Positions 20,703 to 31,905 of a stretch of 64,000 bases of DNA are shown here, in pieces. The translations under genes and the position numbers were made by a program. The stretch covers positions 558,001 to 622,000 of the forward strand of contig JAPDOI010000272.1 in NCBI GenBank assembly GCA_029168955.1, read 5' to 3'. Source of the stretch: Aplectana chamaeleonis. Its lineage: Eukaryota > Nematoda > Chromadorea > Rhabditida > Cosmocercidae. How positions within the stretch are numbered: position 1 is the first letter of the stretch; the number at the start of each line of letters is the position of its first letter. Under the pieces are notes generated by a model. The model saw only the letters and a list, made by a program, of their open reading frames with translations, was not told where the DNA came from and made no database searches.

Positions 20703-22869
20703 ATGATATCCCATATTTCGAGTCGACGAGGCAGACGAGGCGATCGTGGCAGAGGACGAAGATACGTCTATGTACGATCTTCCACCCGTGGACGCGGCTC
20801 ACCGTCAGGCACACCACATCCTCAGACGGGTATGTCCTCCGAAAATACTATCACTTTCATTTCTACCGTCGACCACTCATCACCCCCTCCCAATTCAGAA
20901 ACCATTACAGACCCCGTTTGTTTGTCCGACTAGCCAGAGAAATCTGGAACAGGGGCCGAAGAAATGGACACCTCGATAGGTGCTCCCCACACTACAACCA
21001 TCCAGAACAACACAGGCAACCACCTCCCCGGTTCAATCGTCCGGGTAAGCAACTCAAGCGCGCAGTCCCCCACTACAGTGACCCACACAGCCGCGCCTGA
21101 TGCATTTTCTTCCTACAGGGAAGAAAAGGATGGTTGCGAAAGCGCGTCTGGTCAGAGTGACGTGGCGCGAGAGCCCAATGTGGTCAAGGAGCCAAATCGG
21201 CCTTCTTTTGCTGACATTCCTCAGGGTCAGACGCCTTTAATATCCGGTCCATGCCGGGTCGAAAAGGCTATGAAAAGGAAGGAGAAGAAGCAGAAAAAGG
21301 CGACCGGCATTTCCAATATGCACTCCAATGCGACACATTCCAACAGCATTTCAAAAGATCAGACACCTTTGGCCCCCAATCCATCCCCTACCAGTCTTTT
21401 CAATGTACCTCATGTTTCCCCCACTACATACACAGCGGAGCCGCGAACAGTTGAGGATTTGACCGGGCGTATTTTTTGGCTGTTTTTGATTACATGGTCA
21501 ACAATAACTTGTTGCGTGACCAGGCGCAAAGCGTCTTCCTCCGTAAAAAACCAAATGCCGACACGGATCAGGAGGATTTTGAACTGGCCACGCAAATCGC
21601 AACACATATTCAGACACTGCAGCCCATAGTGGAGACCACTACAATCACATTCCACCAAATATCACTCCTCATTGGTCGAAGACCGCCTAAAGACTTTCGT
21701 TATATGCACCTCATGGTGGGTCGATGAACTTCAGCGTAGCATCACTGCTATCCAGGGTCATAAGGATCAAATCGAGTAGGTGGTTATAGCCAGAGTCAAT
21801 GGTCCTGCAATCCTACCAAACGCTTATTGCAATGAGCGGAGACCGCGTCGTTGTCACAGCGGAGGACGAGAATTACAGACTTGCCGGCACACCAGCTTTT
21901 CCCGAACCATGGTGCGATGAACCTTCAACATACCTACAGACACTAGAATGGTGGCGCCATTACTATTCTAGTAACTGGGCAATCGACTACTTGGAGCGCT
22001 ATCTCCAAAACAATGCAGTCGCTCTAAACCAGGCCCTCAATACAAAGCAAAATACACTTCAGAAGATTCCAACTACAAATCCAAAAGTTCATGCTCCATG
22101 TACCTCAAACACTCCAAGTATTCCATCTCAGACCATTCAGACCACTACAAAAAAGCAGATGCCTACCGGTCATAAGTCATCTCGTTCGCAGCCTGTCCCT
22201 CCTGCACAGTCCGCGATGCCACGAAAATCACAATGCATTCATTTGCGGCCGCCCCAGGCTGGACTGCGGTCCAATTCTGTGAGCGGTTTTCGTGGGAACT
22301 CGCGGGTTTCAGGAAAGCGGAGGTGCGAAAGTTTTGATCGTCGTCAGCCACCGTCTAAAACTCGCAGGTCACCTCAATACAACCTACAGTACAACACCAC
22401 ACGTCAGCCCAGCGTGGAGCATGGTATTTCGCGTGCGATTCTTCCTCAAGAAACAAACCCTTGCGCTTTCTGCCGGTCTTCAGTTCACTACACGTCAGAT
22501 TGCGATGCTCACACTTGGTTGTCAGAGAGAGCTGATAGGGCTGAGGTGCTTCAGTTGTGCTGCAACTGCACCAAGCATCACCGCGGAGTATGTCTCCGAA
22601 CAGATCCTTGCAGCCTCGGCCGCCAACCAGGTCATCACCGCGCCTTCTGTGTAAAGAAACCTTGGGTGCGTTCGGACATCAGCGGAGATGCACAGTCATT
22701 CTACAATAAACTGTGCCTGCGCACCTTCCGACCATTCCCTGAAGGCATGATAGACCAGTCTCTTGAAGATGAAGCAATGCGCAGATTTTTTGCCAAACTA
22801 TCCAGTGACGGTCCGTGCTCATCCCGTGATCGTCCAAGACACGAGAGCGAGCACAGTGAACGCCACTGA
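20703..22869 (+). pseudogene. gag: Second gag-like gene with zinc knuckles, broken
   Basis: The frame starts MISHISSRRGRRGDRGRG, an arginine/glycine-rich RNA-binding type N-terminus. A TAG at 20931-20933 keeps phase; the frame changes at about 21475, then again around 21710-21800. The middle (DQEDFELATQIATHIQTLQP, then SWWVDELQRSITAIQG in another frame) looks helical and capsid-like. The last frame (21799-22869) is open and ends in knuckles: CAFCRSSVHYTSDC fits CX2CX4HX4C, a second reads CCNCTKHHRGVC, and the third, CSLGRQPGHHRAFC, has Gly where the second Cys is expected. The spacing resembles BEL/Pao gag, but the sequence is unlike the gag at 11792. No protease or RT follows, so it is a gag-only remnant or an old captured gag gene. 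Confidence 0.6.
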
Positions 22870-23632
22870 AAAAAAGCGATGCCAATACATTACGATCGCT
22901 TCATTCAATACACACTGCAACCCAATACAACGCGCCGTAAATCTGACTTTACATGTTGGAGTACTTTCGATGATATACAAATCGAGCACGGTTGCGTCTT
23001 GAACAGGTTGGTTTAGAGTGAATGCTGGGAATGCAGTTTTTATTGAATTCATTGCATGATTTTGTCACTACTTTTATTTAAATTGTTAGTTGATGTTCTT
23101 TTTTTGTGTGTTTCCATTTTTATTACTTTGCGATTTTTCTATTTACAGGAATCTCAGTTTAGCAGGCCAGTGCCGAGTAGATCTTCCTTCCGGCTGTGCC
23201 ATATTGATCCCTTTTTTTGCGAAGAAACATCGCAGACAAATTGTTGGCTTACCTAATGTTTTGTCTTGTTGTTTACTCTCTTGTTTTGCCTGTTGCTGTT
23301 ATGTGTGTTTGATCTCGTGATCCGATTTGTTTTGCCCTGTGAGATCATCCTGCCGGTGCACTTGCCGAGCCTTAAGTTTTGTGCCTTTTTTTTTGTGCTT
23401 CTGCACTCGTGTGCCGTAGATGGTGTAGGCTAAAACTGCCGTTTGGCGGATCCTTTTTGAGAAACTGACCACGTTGACGGGTTTGAGCCGAAGGCGCTGA
23501 GATTAAAGATCGGCACCTTGGTAGAGTTAGCCCCCTAAAAGGCAATAGGCCAGTGGTGGTGAGCAGTAGCGGAGGCTACGCCTCCGTGAGGCTTATGCCC
23601 ATGGCAGGGTCATATTTTGTGGTCGGGAGTGT
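22870..23632. other. Downstream of the gag-like gene, no gene seen
   Basis: T-rich sequence with an acceptor-like TTTCTATTTACAG at about 23138-23150 and a GC-richer stretch (23420-23630) containing the small palindrome GGAGGCTACGCCTCC (23571-23585). No ORF of interest. It could be the 3' UTR of the gag-like unit. Confidence 0.4.
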
Positions 23633-24193
23633 CGCGAAGGCGATGCTTCCTCCATGTGATCTTGCCCGGGCGCCGACGCGCCTGCGGTAGTGATCTAACG
23701 ATCGCCCTGATGAGGCCGGTCGCTGGTCGGCCTGGTGGTTGGGGGCAGTGTGTGTGTTCGTCAACGACCGCGGCCCCGGCCGGCTGCCTGCACTTCACCT
23801 CCCAGGACCTACCGCAGGGCTCTCTGCCCTTAGAACCATATTCGGAGATAGATACAGGTACGACGACTAATCCAGCTCCACCAAAGCGCCGTCGGGCTTG
23901 TCGCCTGAGGCGATCATCTCACCAACATCCCAATACAGTATCCTCACCAAGATTCTATTACTATCTTCTGTTATTTAATTGGTGAAGTAAAGGTTGGTCA
24001 ACACAATTGGTTTATTGTACTTACTGGTGAATCCAGGTGTATCTCTGGTATTAGTAAAAGCTGTCTCCGCAGATTGTCGTCTGAAGATAATCTTCTTGAT
24101 CACCTCATTTTTGGCCATGTGCAGTGCGAGTAGTATGGGTGCAACCCCCTCGTGTAGTGCCATGCGGCGGCAGGGAATCCACCGTTCGCAACA
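23633..24193. repeat. 560-bp dispersed repeat, copy 2
   Basis: This is near-identical to 9039-9598 in the same orientation. Its right end coincides, within one or two bases, with the start of the Tc3-like element (TATAGACGCAC at 24195). Confidence 0.9.
23867..24193 (-). pseudogene. Two-exon gene fragment, ankyrin-like segment, copy 2
   Basis: It has the same arrangement as 9272-9590. The first exon is 24193-24025, followed by GTAAGTA donor (24024-24018), a 54-bp intron, acceptor CAG (23970-23968) and a second exon 23967-23867 ending in TAG. The residues around HEGVAPILLALHMAKNEVIK are unchanged between copies, and most differences are single substitutions. Preservation of both splice sites and the stop suggests it was part of a real transcript when it was copied. 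It is cut at the 5' side by the Tc3-like insertion. Confidence 0.5.
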
Positions 24194-24194
24194 A

Positions 24195-25397
24195 TATAGA
24201 CGCACTATCAGCAGTGCAAAAAACTCAGACTTTCATGGTCCAATACCCCGTTTCAAAGGTTCAATGAATAGGTGTAACTGTTTGTAACCTATATTACAAA
24301 TGCCACGTGGCACCCGTCCCTCGGAGAGTGAGCAAGCACAACGTGCCCTGAATATCGCTGAAGTGAGCAACATGGAGAAAGCCAAGATACTCGGGCGTTC
24401 ATCAAGAGCTGTTGACAGCTATTTGCGCGATCCTGATTTCTGTGAGAAAAAGACAAAGTCTGGAAGAACAAAGAAGCTGTCTGCCCAAGATATTCGCCGT
24501 GTTGGTCGGCTTTTTTCCAACTCAACTCTAACGACCACTAAAGTTCGAGCTAAATTGTCGACTTTTGTGTCAAAAACGACTGTCTGGAGGGCCAATCAGC
24601 AAAATGGAAACATCGTATATCGTCGTCTTCAACCCGCCCCACGCCTCGCTGGCACTCACAAGGCAGCATGGCTACAGTTCGCTAAGGGGAACATTGCGAC
24701 GGACTGGTTCAAAGTGAGTATTACTTTTCAGGTCTGAAGATTTTTTGTGAAAATTTTTGTTTAGGTGATATTTTACGACAAAAAGAAGTTCAACTTGGAT
24801 GGTCCCGATGGATATGGCTATTACTGGAGGGAACTTAAGAAGGAACCCATGTTCTTCAGCAAGCAGAACTTCGGAGGTGGTATTGTCAAGGTTCGGGAAG
24901 CTTTCTGCAGTGACAGCATTTTGGAGATTGCGTACATTTCTGCTCGTATGTACTCCGCTGAGTACCAGCTCATGCTCAGATGCCACCTCTTTCTTTTCCT
25001 CACCTAGCAAAATAGATGGCAGCTTGTCTTCCAACAAGATAACGCGTCAGTAAAGGGAGTTCGGTCGACAAAGGCGTGGTTTGACGAGAGTAAGGTAAAG
25101 CGAATGGACTGGCCTACATGTTCTACCGATAAAAATCCCATGGGGAAATGTTTGGGGTAGGTCGGTACGTGACATTTATGGTCAAGCGCGCACGTACGCA
25201 AGCGCTGAAGACCCTAAAGCTGAAATCAACCGGCCCTGAGATCGCTTCGACATTCAGGATTTGCGGAGGTTGGTGGATTCAAAGCGAAATCGCGTTTTTG
25301 AAATGACTTCCAAGCATGGAGAGCCGATCTGCTACTAAACTTTCATTGCCCGTTGTTTTTGTTAATAAATCTGCTGCAAATCGTACGTGCGTCTATA
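24195..25397 (+). mobile_element. Tc3-like transposon, dead copy
   Basis: It is bounded by TATAGACGCAC (24195-24205) and its inverse GTGCGTCTATA (25387-25397), about 1.2 kb, the size of a Tc1/mariner element, with TA at the edges. A further inverted terminus, 25480-25570, matches the solo terminal repeat at 8860-8950, so the original right end may have had two transposase sites, as Tc3 has. Contains one transposase pseudogene. Confidence 0.8.
24300..25340 (+). pseudogene. Tc3-like transposase with one 51-bp intron, inactivated
   Basis: The start MPRGTRPSESEQAQ and the paired helix-turn-helix region to about 24600 are typical of Tc3-type transposases, which bind the element ends. The linker QPAPRLAGTHK precedes an intron (GTGAGT at 24714 to TTTAG at 24764) that sits in the same phase on both sides. 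The catalytic domain resumes with VIFYDKKKFNLDGPDG, so the first catalytic Asp is present (24777-24779), as is the second in FQQDNA (about 25038). The third acid is gone: the usual NPIEN motif reads NPMGKC here (about 25133-25150). There are stops at 25005-25007 and 25158-25160 with the family pattern continuing between them. It cannot encode an active enzyme. Confidence 0.85.
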
Positions 25398-25479
25398 CTT
25401 TTAAAACGCTGTATTTTATAGTTTAAGAACAAAAAACCTAATGACCTCACTTGAGGCACTAAAATTTTGAGGAGTAGGA

Positions 25480-25570
25480 TTTTCGGGCACGGCGAGTTCA
25501 ATGGTAATGTTATCTTTTGCAACCGATCCCGTTCAGATCGGATAACGAAGTATTAGGGGGTGCGCCTCTA
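25480..25570. repeat. Tc-like terminal repeat, inverse of 8860-8950
   Basis: The reverse complement matches 8860-8950 over about 90 bp and ends in GGTGCGCCTCTA. It is either the outer right end of the Tc3-like element or a separate solo end. The sequence from 25571 to 25860 holds nothing recognised. Confidence 0.6.
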
Positions 25571-25860
25571 CACCTGAAACGCACTGATTTGGTGCGTCTT
25601 CGGAGATCTCACCCATGGTATCCCTTTTTAGTGCTCCATTATGTTACAGAGCCAGAAATCATCACATGTTTTCTATCTGAAATCCATTGAGACCAAAAGC
25701 CACCTTTCAATGTAGCTACCGTTGTCCACCGTACTAACCTTTCCGGAGTGAAAGTTTTGTGGAGAAAATTCCCAAAGAACTTTGCATTCCAAGACTATGA
25801 GTGGTCGTTATGCACAGTTTTCAGTACTGTATTTCCTGTAAAGGTTTGTCGGTATAGCGG

Positions 25861-28800
25861 TGATTTATGACTTACTTTGACTTAATCGGTTGGCTTTCGC
25901 CTGACGCGGTCATTCGGCATCTTCACCGAGGTGTGCCGTCCTAGTAGTCAGCCGTGTCCATTTTTCACGGTCTTCAGCCACAATTTGAACACATTCCATC
26001 CAGCTGTCACTATTCCATTTCCTGCAAAACGAAACATCGCGCCTGAACTGTCTTTCGATGCCGAGTGACTTTAAATCCTCTTTAACCACATCCGTCCAGA
26101 ACTTTCGCCTACGCCCAGGTGGCCGTTTCCAGACAGGATTCGGAAGCATTTTTAAAGCGTGTTGTACGAGACGATCCGGCGTTCTTCTTAGTATATGCCC
26201 GAGCAGTCGAAGTCGACTTTCCATTGCTGCTTGAGATGGCGTTAGGAGATGCTGGCACCTCCCTCGTGTCAATCGTTGATGTACTGCGTCGATTTCCTTG
26301 TAAAGGTCTTCGTTATGGCATACACGCGGCCAGAAATATCCAAGCAAACGCCTAAAAAGCTTCCTCTCCGTGCAATCCAACCTTTCCATCTGCGTTTTCA
26401 GTGCTGCCCACGTCTCCGATCCGTACATCATGATAGGGCGAATAGCGGATAGGTAGACGCGCAACTTGACTTCCTTCGTGATGGTGGTAGACCACAAACA
26501 CTTGGTTAGAGAATTGAATGCAGACGTAGCTTTCGCACATCGTTGTCGAATATCCGCTGCATAACTACCATCGTTCTTCAGCAAACAGCCCAAATAACAG
26601 AAATCGTCCACCAGTTCGATACGTTGTCCGTCCACACAAACTCCAGTTGAAGGCCTCTGAGAGACCCACATCTACTTGCATTTGTCGGGACGAAGACGAA
26701 GTCCATAGGCTGCGGCATACTTCGAAACGAGGTTCACAATCCTTTGCAGTTTTGTGTTGTTTTCAGCGAATAACACAATGTCGTCGGCGTACTCCAGGTC
26801 GACAAGGGAGCGTCCTGATGGTGTTAGGATCACATCCGCAGGAAACTGTTCTGCAACTCTACGCATGATGTCATCAACGGCGAAGTTGAAAAGAAAAGGT
26901 CCTGCAACGGCTCCTTGCCTTACTCCTGTTTTCACCTCGAAAGCTGACGTAAATCCGACAGGTGTACGAACTGCTGCTGTTGTTCCTTTGTTCATGTCCT
27001 CGATTAACCGAACATACTTTTCCGGGACTCCATCTGCTCGCAGAGCATTGAGCAATCGATCACGATGAGGAGAGTCGAACGCGGCTTCAAAGTCCAAAAA
27101 AGCAAGCTGTAATGGCTCCGAAAACCGCTGCCACGATTCAATTACTCTTCTCACGACGAACACTTGGTCGATGGTCGATCTTCCAGGTCGAAAACCGGCT
27201 TGCTCATCTCTGGTCGTTCCTTCACGATGTTTGATAAGTCGCTCGAGAATGATACGTTCTAAAACCTTGTACATGACACGAAGTAGAGAGATTCCTCTGT
27301 AGTTCTTAGGATCCGTGACGGATAGCTTCTTGTGAAGAGGTACGATGATCGCATGTCTCCACGAATCGGGTATCCTTTCGCTCACCCATATGGCACGGAT
27401 GGTGTTGGTCATTTCACGAATCCCAGACGGAGGAAGAGCTTTCAGCATTTCAGCAGTGATGTTGTCATCTCCACCTGCCTTTCCATTCTTCATTTTCCGG
27501 ACACAATCCAAGACTTCAGACTCAGTCGGTGGTTCCTCACTGACATCGTAATGTGCTCTCTGAACATGCGGGAGCTCAGGTACTGATGGCGCTGGACGAT
27601 TCAGTAGTGAACTGAAGTAATCCTTCCATATTGGCAGCGTCGCATCACCAACTGCAACTCCATTGGTAGTGTTCAAGACAGGAGAACATCTCTTCATCTT
27701 CCCGCTATACTGTCGCAGCAACGTGTAGGCTTTCTTCGGATTCTTCTCCTCCCAAGCCTTCTCGAACTCCTTAGCTCTACACGTCCACTCTCGTTCGCGG
27801 TCACTTTGAAGCTGCCGACGCAACTTCCTCCTCAGACGCTTCTCCTCCACGAAGTTTCCTGCAGTTCGGAGAGCACATACTCTGTTGTAGGTAGATGTTG
27901 TTTCTTCTGAGACGTAGGCAAACTTCTTCTTAGGCTGTACAACCGGGAGTGCCTCTTTCGAAGCGTCCTGGATGCACTTGACAAAAGAATCCGCGTCGCA
28001 AAGTTTCTTCTTAGTCCGTACTCCGATGTGAATAGAAACGCGTTGTCGGAAACTCCTTCTGCACTCTTCATCTCTGAGACTTGTCATGTCAATCCTCTGG
28101 AGAGGCTGAGCCCCTCGCTTCCTCTTATGAATCCTCGCAGTGAAGTTCAACAGAACAGGACGGTGATCCGAATCGAATGCGACATCCCACACAGCTCTAG
28201 ATCTTCGAATGTCCGATACTGGAATATTCCTCGTCAGGACATAGTCAAGCTGTAGTTTCAAAGTTGTCATCTTCCGCTTCCGCTGCTCTTCTGGAGATAG
28301 CCGGGTTGGTCCCTGCCACGTAAGCTGATGGCGGCGATGATTCCTCTTGAATGTCGATGCAATAATCAGACCACTGCGTTCACAAAAGTCGACAAGGCGG
28401 TAGCCATTGTCCGATGTTTGCTCCACTGGGTAGAACCATTTACCGAGTACTTCGGATTCCTGATCAAGTCCCATCTTCGCATTTGCGTCAATCCCCACGA
28501 CAACAGCATGTTGACAAGGTATCCTGGCCAGCAACGTATTGAGTTCCTCATAAACGCATCCTTCGAATTGTCTTCGGCGGTTTCAGTGGGCGCATGAGCA
28601 CTCACTATCCACAGATTGAATCCTCTGTGATCCCGCAGTCGTACGAATGCATTCCGACACGACGTTGAGCCGAACTCCTTGACCATACCATTGAAATCCT
28701 TCCTTACAGCTATTGCACAGCCTCCCACTCTCCTATCGTCAGCGTTACCGCAGTAGATGGTGTACTCTCCGACGCTGATGACGGGTCTATCCTTGAGGCG

Positions 28801-28960
28801 GGTTTCCTGCAAAGCAGCAAACGGTGCATGGAAATAGCTCAGAAGTCTGGATAGCGCAGTTTTTTGGATATCACTCGACAGCGATCGACAGTTCAGGGTG
28901 GCGAAATTGTGGCTTGTGGCCAAAGACTCCATGACTCCCTAGGTACGGATCCTAAGGTGT
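25861..28960 (-). mobile_element. RTE-type LINE, nearly full length, minus strand
   Basis: It carries one endonuclease plus RT polyprotein, short spacing between ORF end and 3' terminus, and a 3' end rich in GACTTACTTTGACTTA-type short repeats (25868-25885 on the plus strand), all typical of RTE. The coding part runs 28932 to 25910 with only two breaks, so it is much younger than the BEL/Pao copy. The 5' limit is uncertain; upstream sequence to about 29060 may belong to its leader. Confidence 0.88.
25910..28932 (-). pseudogene. RTE endonuclease-reverse transcriptase, two breaks
   Basis: Endonuclease motifs in order: NCRSL (start), LQETRLKDRP, GGCAIAVRKD, VSAHAPTETAEDN, VGIDANAKMG, LQLDYVL and SDHRPVLL, an AP-like fold that nicks target DNA. 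Reverse transcriptase motifs: LHKKLSVTDPKNYRGISLL, DEQAGFRPGRSTIDQVF, LAFLDFEAAFDSPHR, GVRQGAVAGPFLFNFAVDD and LEYADDIVLFAE (catalytic YADD). A C-terminal part has FCYLGCLLKNDGSY, RPIMMYGSETWA and RPPGRRRKFWTDVVKEDL. Breaks: a one-base frameshift at about 28551-28555 in the endonuclease, and a single TAG at 26672-26674 straight after LRPDKCK with phase kept. It ends at 25910. The catalytic residues are otherwise intact. Confidence 0.93.
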
Positions 28961-29234
28961 TATGGACCAGAGGCCTTAGTGTGCCGGACGGCGACACCTT
29001 TATGCAATGTGCGGGATACTTTCGCGATATAGTTGTGCACGCTATATCGCTCGAACGTTCCCCGCGGTGATTTATATGCAACACAACTGCTCGTTGTAAC
29101 AAAGTTCTAGACGCAGAGTTCTTCACACATGCTCCAGACCTTTTCAGCAAGTCTGGCGAGGGCTGGAGGGTTAAACATTCGAGGTTCTGAACACCAATAT
29201 TAGGTACAGTTTTAGTTTACCCACTACCGCAGCC
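28961..29234. other. RTE leader or flank, no gene
   Basis: A minus-strand frame is partly open across 28893-29150 but has no recognised domain; it may be RTE 5' sequence. An imperfect palindrome GCGATATAGTTGTGCACGCTATATCGC lies at about 29023-29050. Confidence 0.4.
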
Positions 29235-29477
29235 TAATGTCTGTTTGAATGAGGCTGTCCGCCCACGCTGTCGGCTTGCGTGTCGAGTGTCCATCGCAAC
29301 TGGCATTTTCCGGACGAGCCTTCCCACCGCTGCAGACAGCTGACTGGATATTATTCACTTCTCGTGCAATACTCCTGATAATCGATTTATGAGCCTAGTA
29401 GATGCCTTGGCGACGGCCGCTCAACACACTTACAGACCGCATGGGCGGACAGTCTCATTCAGATGGACCTTACAAGG
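29235..29477. mobile_element. MITE family A, copy 1
   Basis: Terminal inverted repeats around GAATGAGGCTGTCCGCCCAC on the left and GCGGACAGTCTCATTC on the right enclose about 150 bp. The interior (CAGACAGCTGACTGGATAT) matches the interior of 55095-55328 in opposite orientation, so these are two copies of one element in inverse orientation. No ORF. Confidence 0.8.
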
Positions 29478-29500
29478 AAAGTGTTTACGGCGGTCAATGT

Positions 29501-30415
29501 ATCTGACGACTTGTATTGCTAGTATCTCTCAGGCCATCATAGTAAAACTGCGCAGTGGCCCGCCCCGAGCTGAAACTGCGAAGTAGCCCGCCCCGAGCCA
29601 TAGGTTCCAAGAAATTTCAAGCTTACAACTTTCTAGCCTGCAGCTTACAAGGTCTTTTTTGGTACCCTCCGAAGGCGTTTAGGGCGTCCACTAATTGTTT
29701 GCTGACCGTTTCTTCTAGTAATATGGGGAATCTAAAAGCGTTTTAAAAAACTCAGATTTGAATAAAAACTTCCTCATGGGGGTTGCTTGGTGTGCTTATC
29801 GCGAATTTGAGGTTTATCTGCCGTTTTTCAAAAGATTTCGACTAAAGGCGTTCAAAGCCTGCAATCGGGGGAACATTCGGGGCAAAAAGCGACTTTTGAT
29901 GATTTCCGGAACGCTACCATGGAAGAGGCTCAGAATGCTTCTATGGAGTTATCTGAAGTGCTGAACACGGATCTGAACTTCGTTTATCGATTTTCGACAG
30001 CTCGCAGTAGACTATGTACGATGGGTATACGATTGTTCGGTCAAAGTCCCGGAATAGACTCAAAATTTTCAAGCGGGGTTCTTTCGGAGTATGTCAATTT
30101 GTCAATTTTTGAAATGCCTAGGTAGGTTTTTCCCCTGAACGAATTAGCTCCTATCGTAACCTACAGTAAGCCTGAAAATATTGAAAACTAGATCCCAAAT
30201 TCGTTTTCAACACCCTAATTAAACGATAATTTGGGGCAGGATCCGACTAAATTTTAAAAACACCCAAATAACGTCTGATGGATTGGTACCCTTGCCTTTT
30301 CGCGAAGCTTGAAAAACGCGTATAACTTCCTGGAACCTGCATCTCGGGCGGGATACTGCGCAGTTTTACCAGTGAGGCCCAAGAGATACTAACAATACAA
30401 GTCGTTTTCGCAGAT
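29501..30415. mobile_element. Long foldback element
   Basis: GACGACTTGTATTGCTAGTA with CTGCGCAGTGGCCCGCC on the left is mirrored on the right by GGGCGGGATACTGCGCAG and TACTAACAATACAAGTCG. The arms are about 130-150 bp with many mismatches. The interior of about 600 bp is AT-rich with no recognised ORF. Confidence 0.7.
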
Positions 30416-31457
30416 GCGTTTAGAACTAAAAACACTTACCTCGTTGGCGGACGGAAAAATCGAAAACGAACCTCATATCCGTGTACAGCACTGTCTAATG
30501 ACCGACCTGGACAAAAATCCTGTGAAGGGAAAATATTTCAATTTCAAGGTCTTTGCAAGTGCTTCTATCAAACTTTGGTCTCCTCTCTTAAAGTCAGTAG
30601 GTGGCCATCTGGATTCAATTCACGAGGCTCCATCTCCATTCATTTGCCGCTCTGACCTGCATTATTTCTTCGTGTCCCCAAGTGAGCGTTGTTTATTGGA
30701 GAAATGCCAAGACAGTAGCAGCAGCTGGCCATCTGCCAAATTCCGACACCGATTCAGGTCATCGACCACCTGTCAATGCCGCCTTCCTTGTCAGATGTGA
30801 TTTGCCGCAGAATAAACGAGATTCAAAAACAAAGACAGCGCGCACGCTTACTTCAGTTTTGGCGCTGCAAAGGAAGAACTGCGGATTATAGTGGAATGAG
30901 CACTTGGATGCTTCCGGTGTACAACAGATTTTTCTGAAACTTTGAATATTTTCTCGAAACACTCAGGGTTTGGACTCAGATCTTGCGCTTAATTTCTAGC
31001 AGGGAATGTTGCAAGTGCTGAGCTTCCCATTTTGACCGACGACCTTGTGATCGCCGCTTTACATCATCTGCTATTCTTTTATTACTTCTTACTGATCATT
31101 CCTGTCACTTTATGGTTGACTACATGTTCCATGCTGATTGTGAGTTCAATAGATTTTTTTGTCGAATAAGTGCATCGCTTGTGACGAAAAATAACAATTA
31201 AATAAACGAGCTGGGCGATCAAGCTGTTGACAACGAAATATTTACCACTGATGTACTTGCAATGACGTTCTCAAATCCAAATTTGTAGCTGTGGAATGAT
31301 TCTCCCGACCGATTTACAGAGAGGTTTCCTCGAGATGGTCAACTTCGCAGACAATGGGTTTTCATGCGCTAGGGATTCATTCCGCCTAATTTAAATCCTT
31401 CCATTACTTTAATAATTTTTTGATGAAAAAGCTCCCATTTGGAGATTGTAAGACTTT
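30416..31457. other. No gene recognised
   Basis: An ORF of 128 codons (30414-30800) shows no domain, and other frames overlap it; I do not support it as a gene. The rest is AT-rich intergenic sequence. Confidence 0.4.
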
Positions 31458-31905
31458 TTAAAGGCAGGGTCCGTAATAAAAAAACGGTGGTTGTGTTATC
31501 CTTATGAGAAGGTAGACCTGACCATCACAAAAGTGAAAATAAGTGAAAAAAACGCTCAAGAACAAGTCATTGCTTGGTGTCCACCCGCCCCCAATTATCG
31601 AGTTTTCTATGAATGCCTGCTTCGCCACCTGTTATATTGTTTCTAAAGTAATTTCTGAGCACTTCTAGAGACTACTGACTACTTTAAAAGCAAAATAAGA
31701 AGCATTAAACGAGCATTCATTGAAATTTCGCAAACTGGAGGGCAGCACACAAGCAATTAGTCATTCTACAACATGCACCTCGTTACTGTGGGTTTTTTTT
31801 CAGTAAATTTCACTTTTTTCACTTATTTTTACTTTTGTGATGATAAAATCTAACGTCTCATGAAGAGAGCTCTAAAACCGTTTTTATCGCGAACCTTGCC
31901 TGCAA
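31458..31905. mobile_element. TTAA-type MITE (TTAAAGGCAGGGTCC end)
   Basis: The left end TTAAAGGCAGGGTCCG is followed by CCATCACAAAAGTGAAAAT at about 31520-31540. The right side mirrors this with ATTTTTACTTTTGTGATG and ends in CGGTTTTTATCGCGAACCTTGCCTGCAA-like sequence, a decayed version of the end. The left end recurs at 52861. No ORF. Confidence 0.75.

Noticed and set aside
27332..28597. Plus-strand ORFs under the RTE
   Set aside because: Antisense shadows of the endonuclease-RT reading frame.
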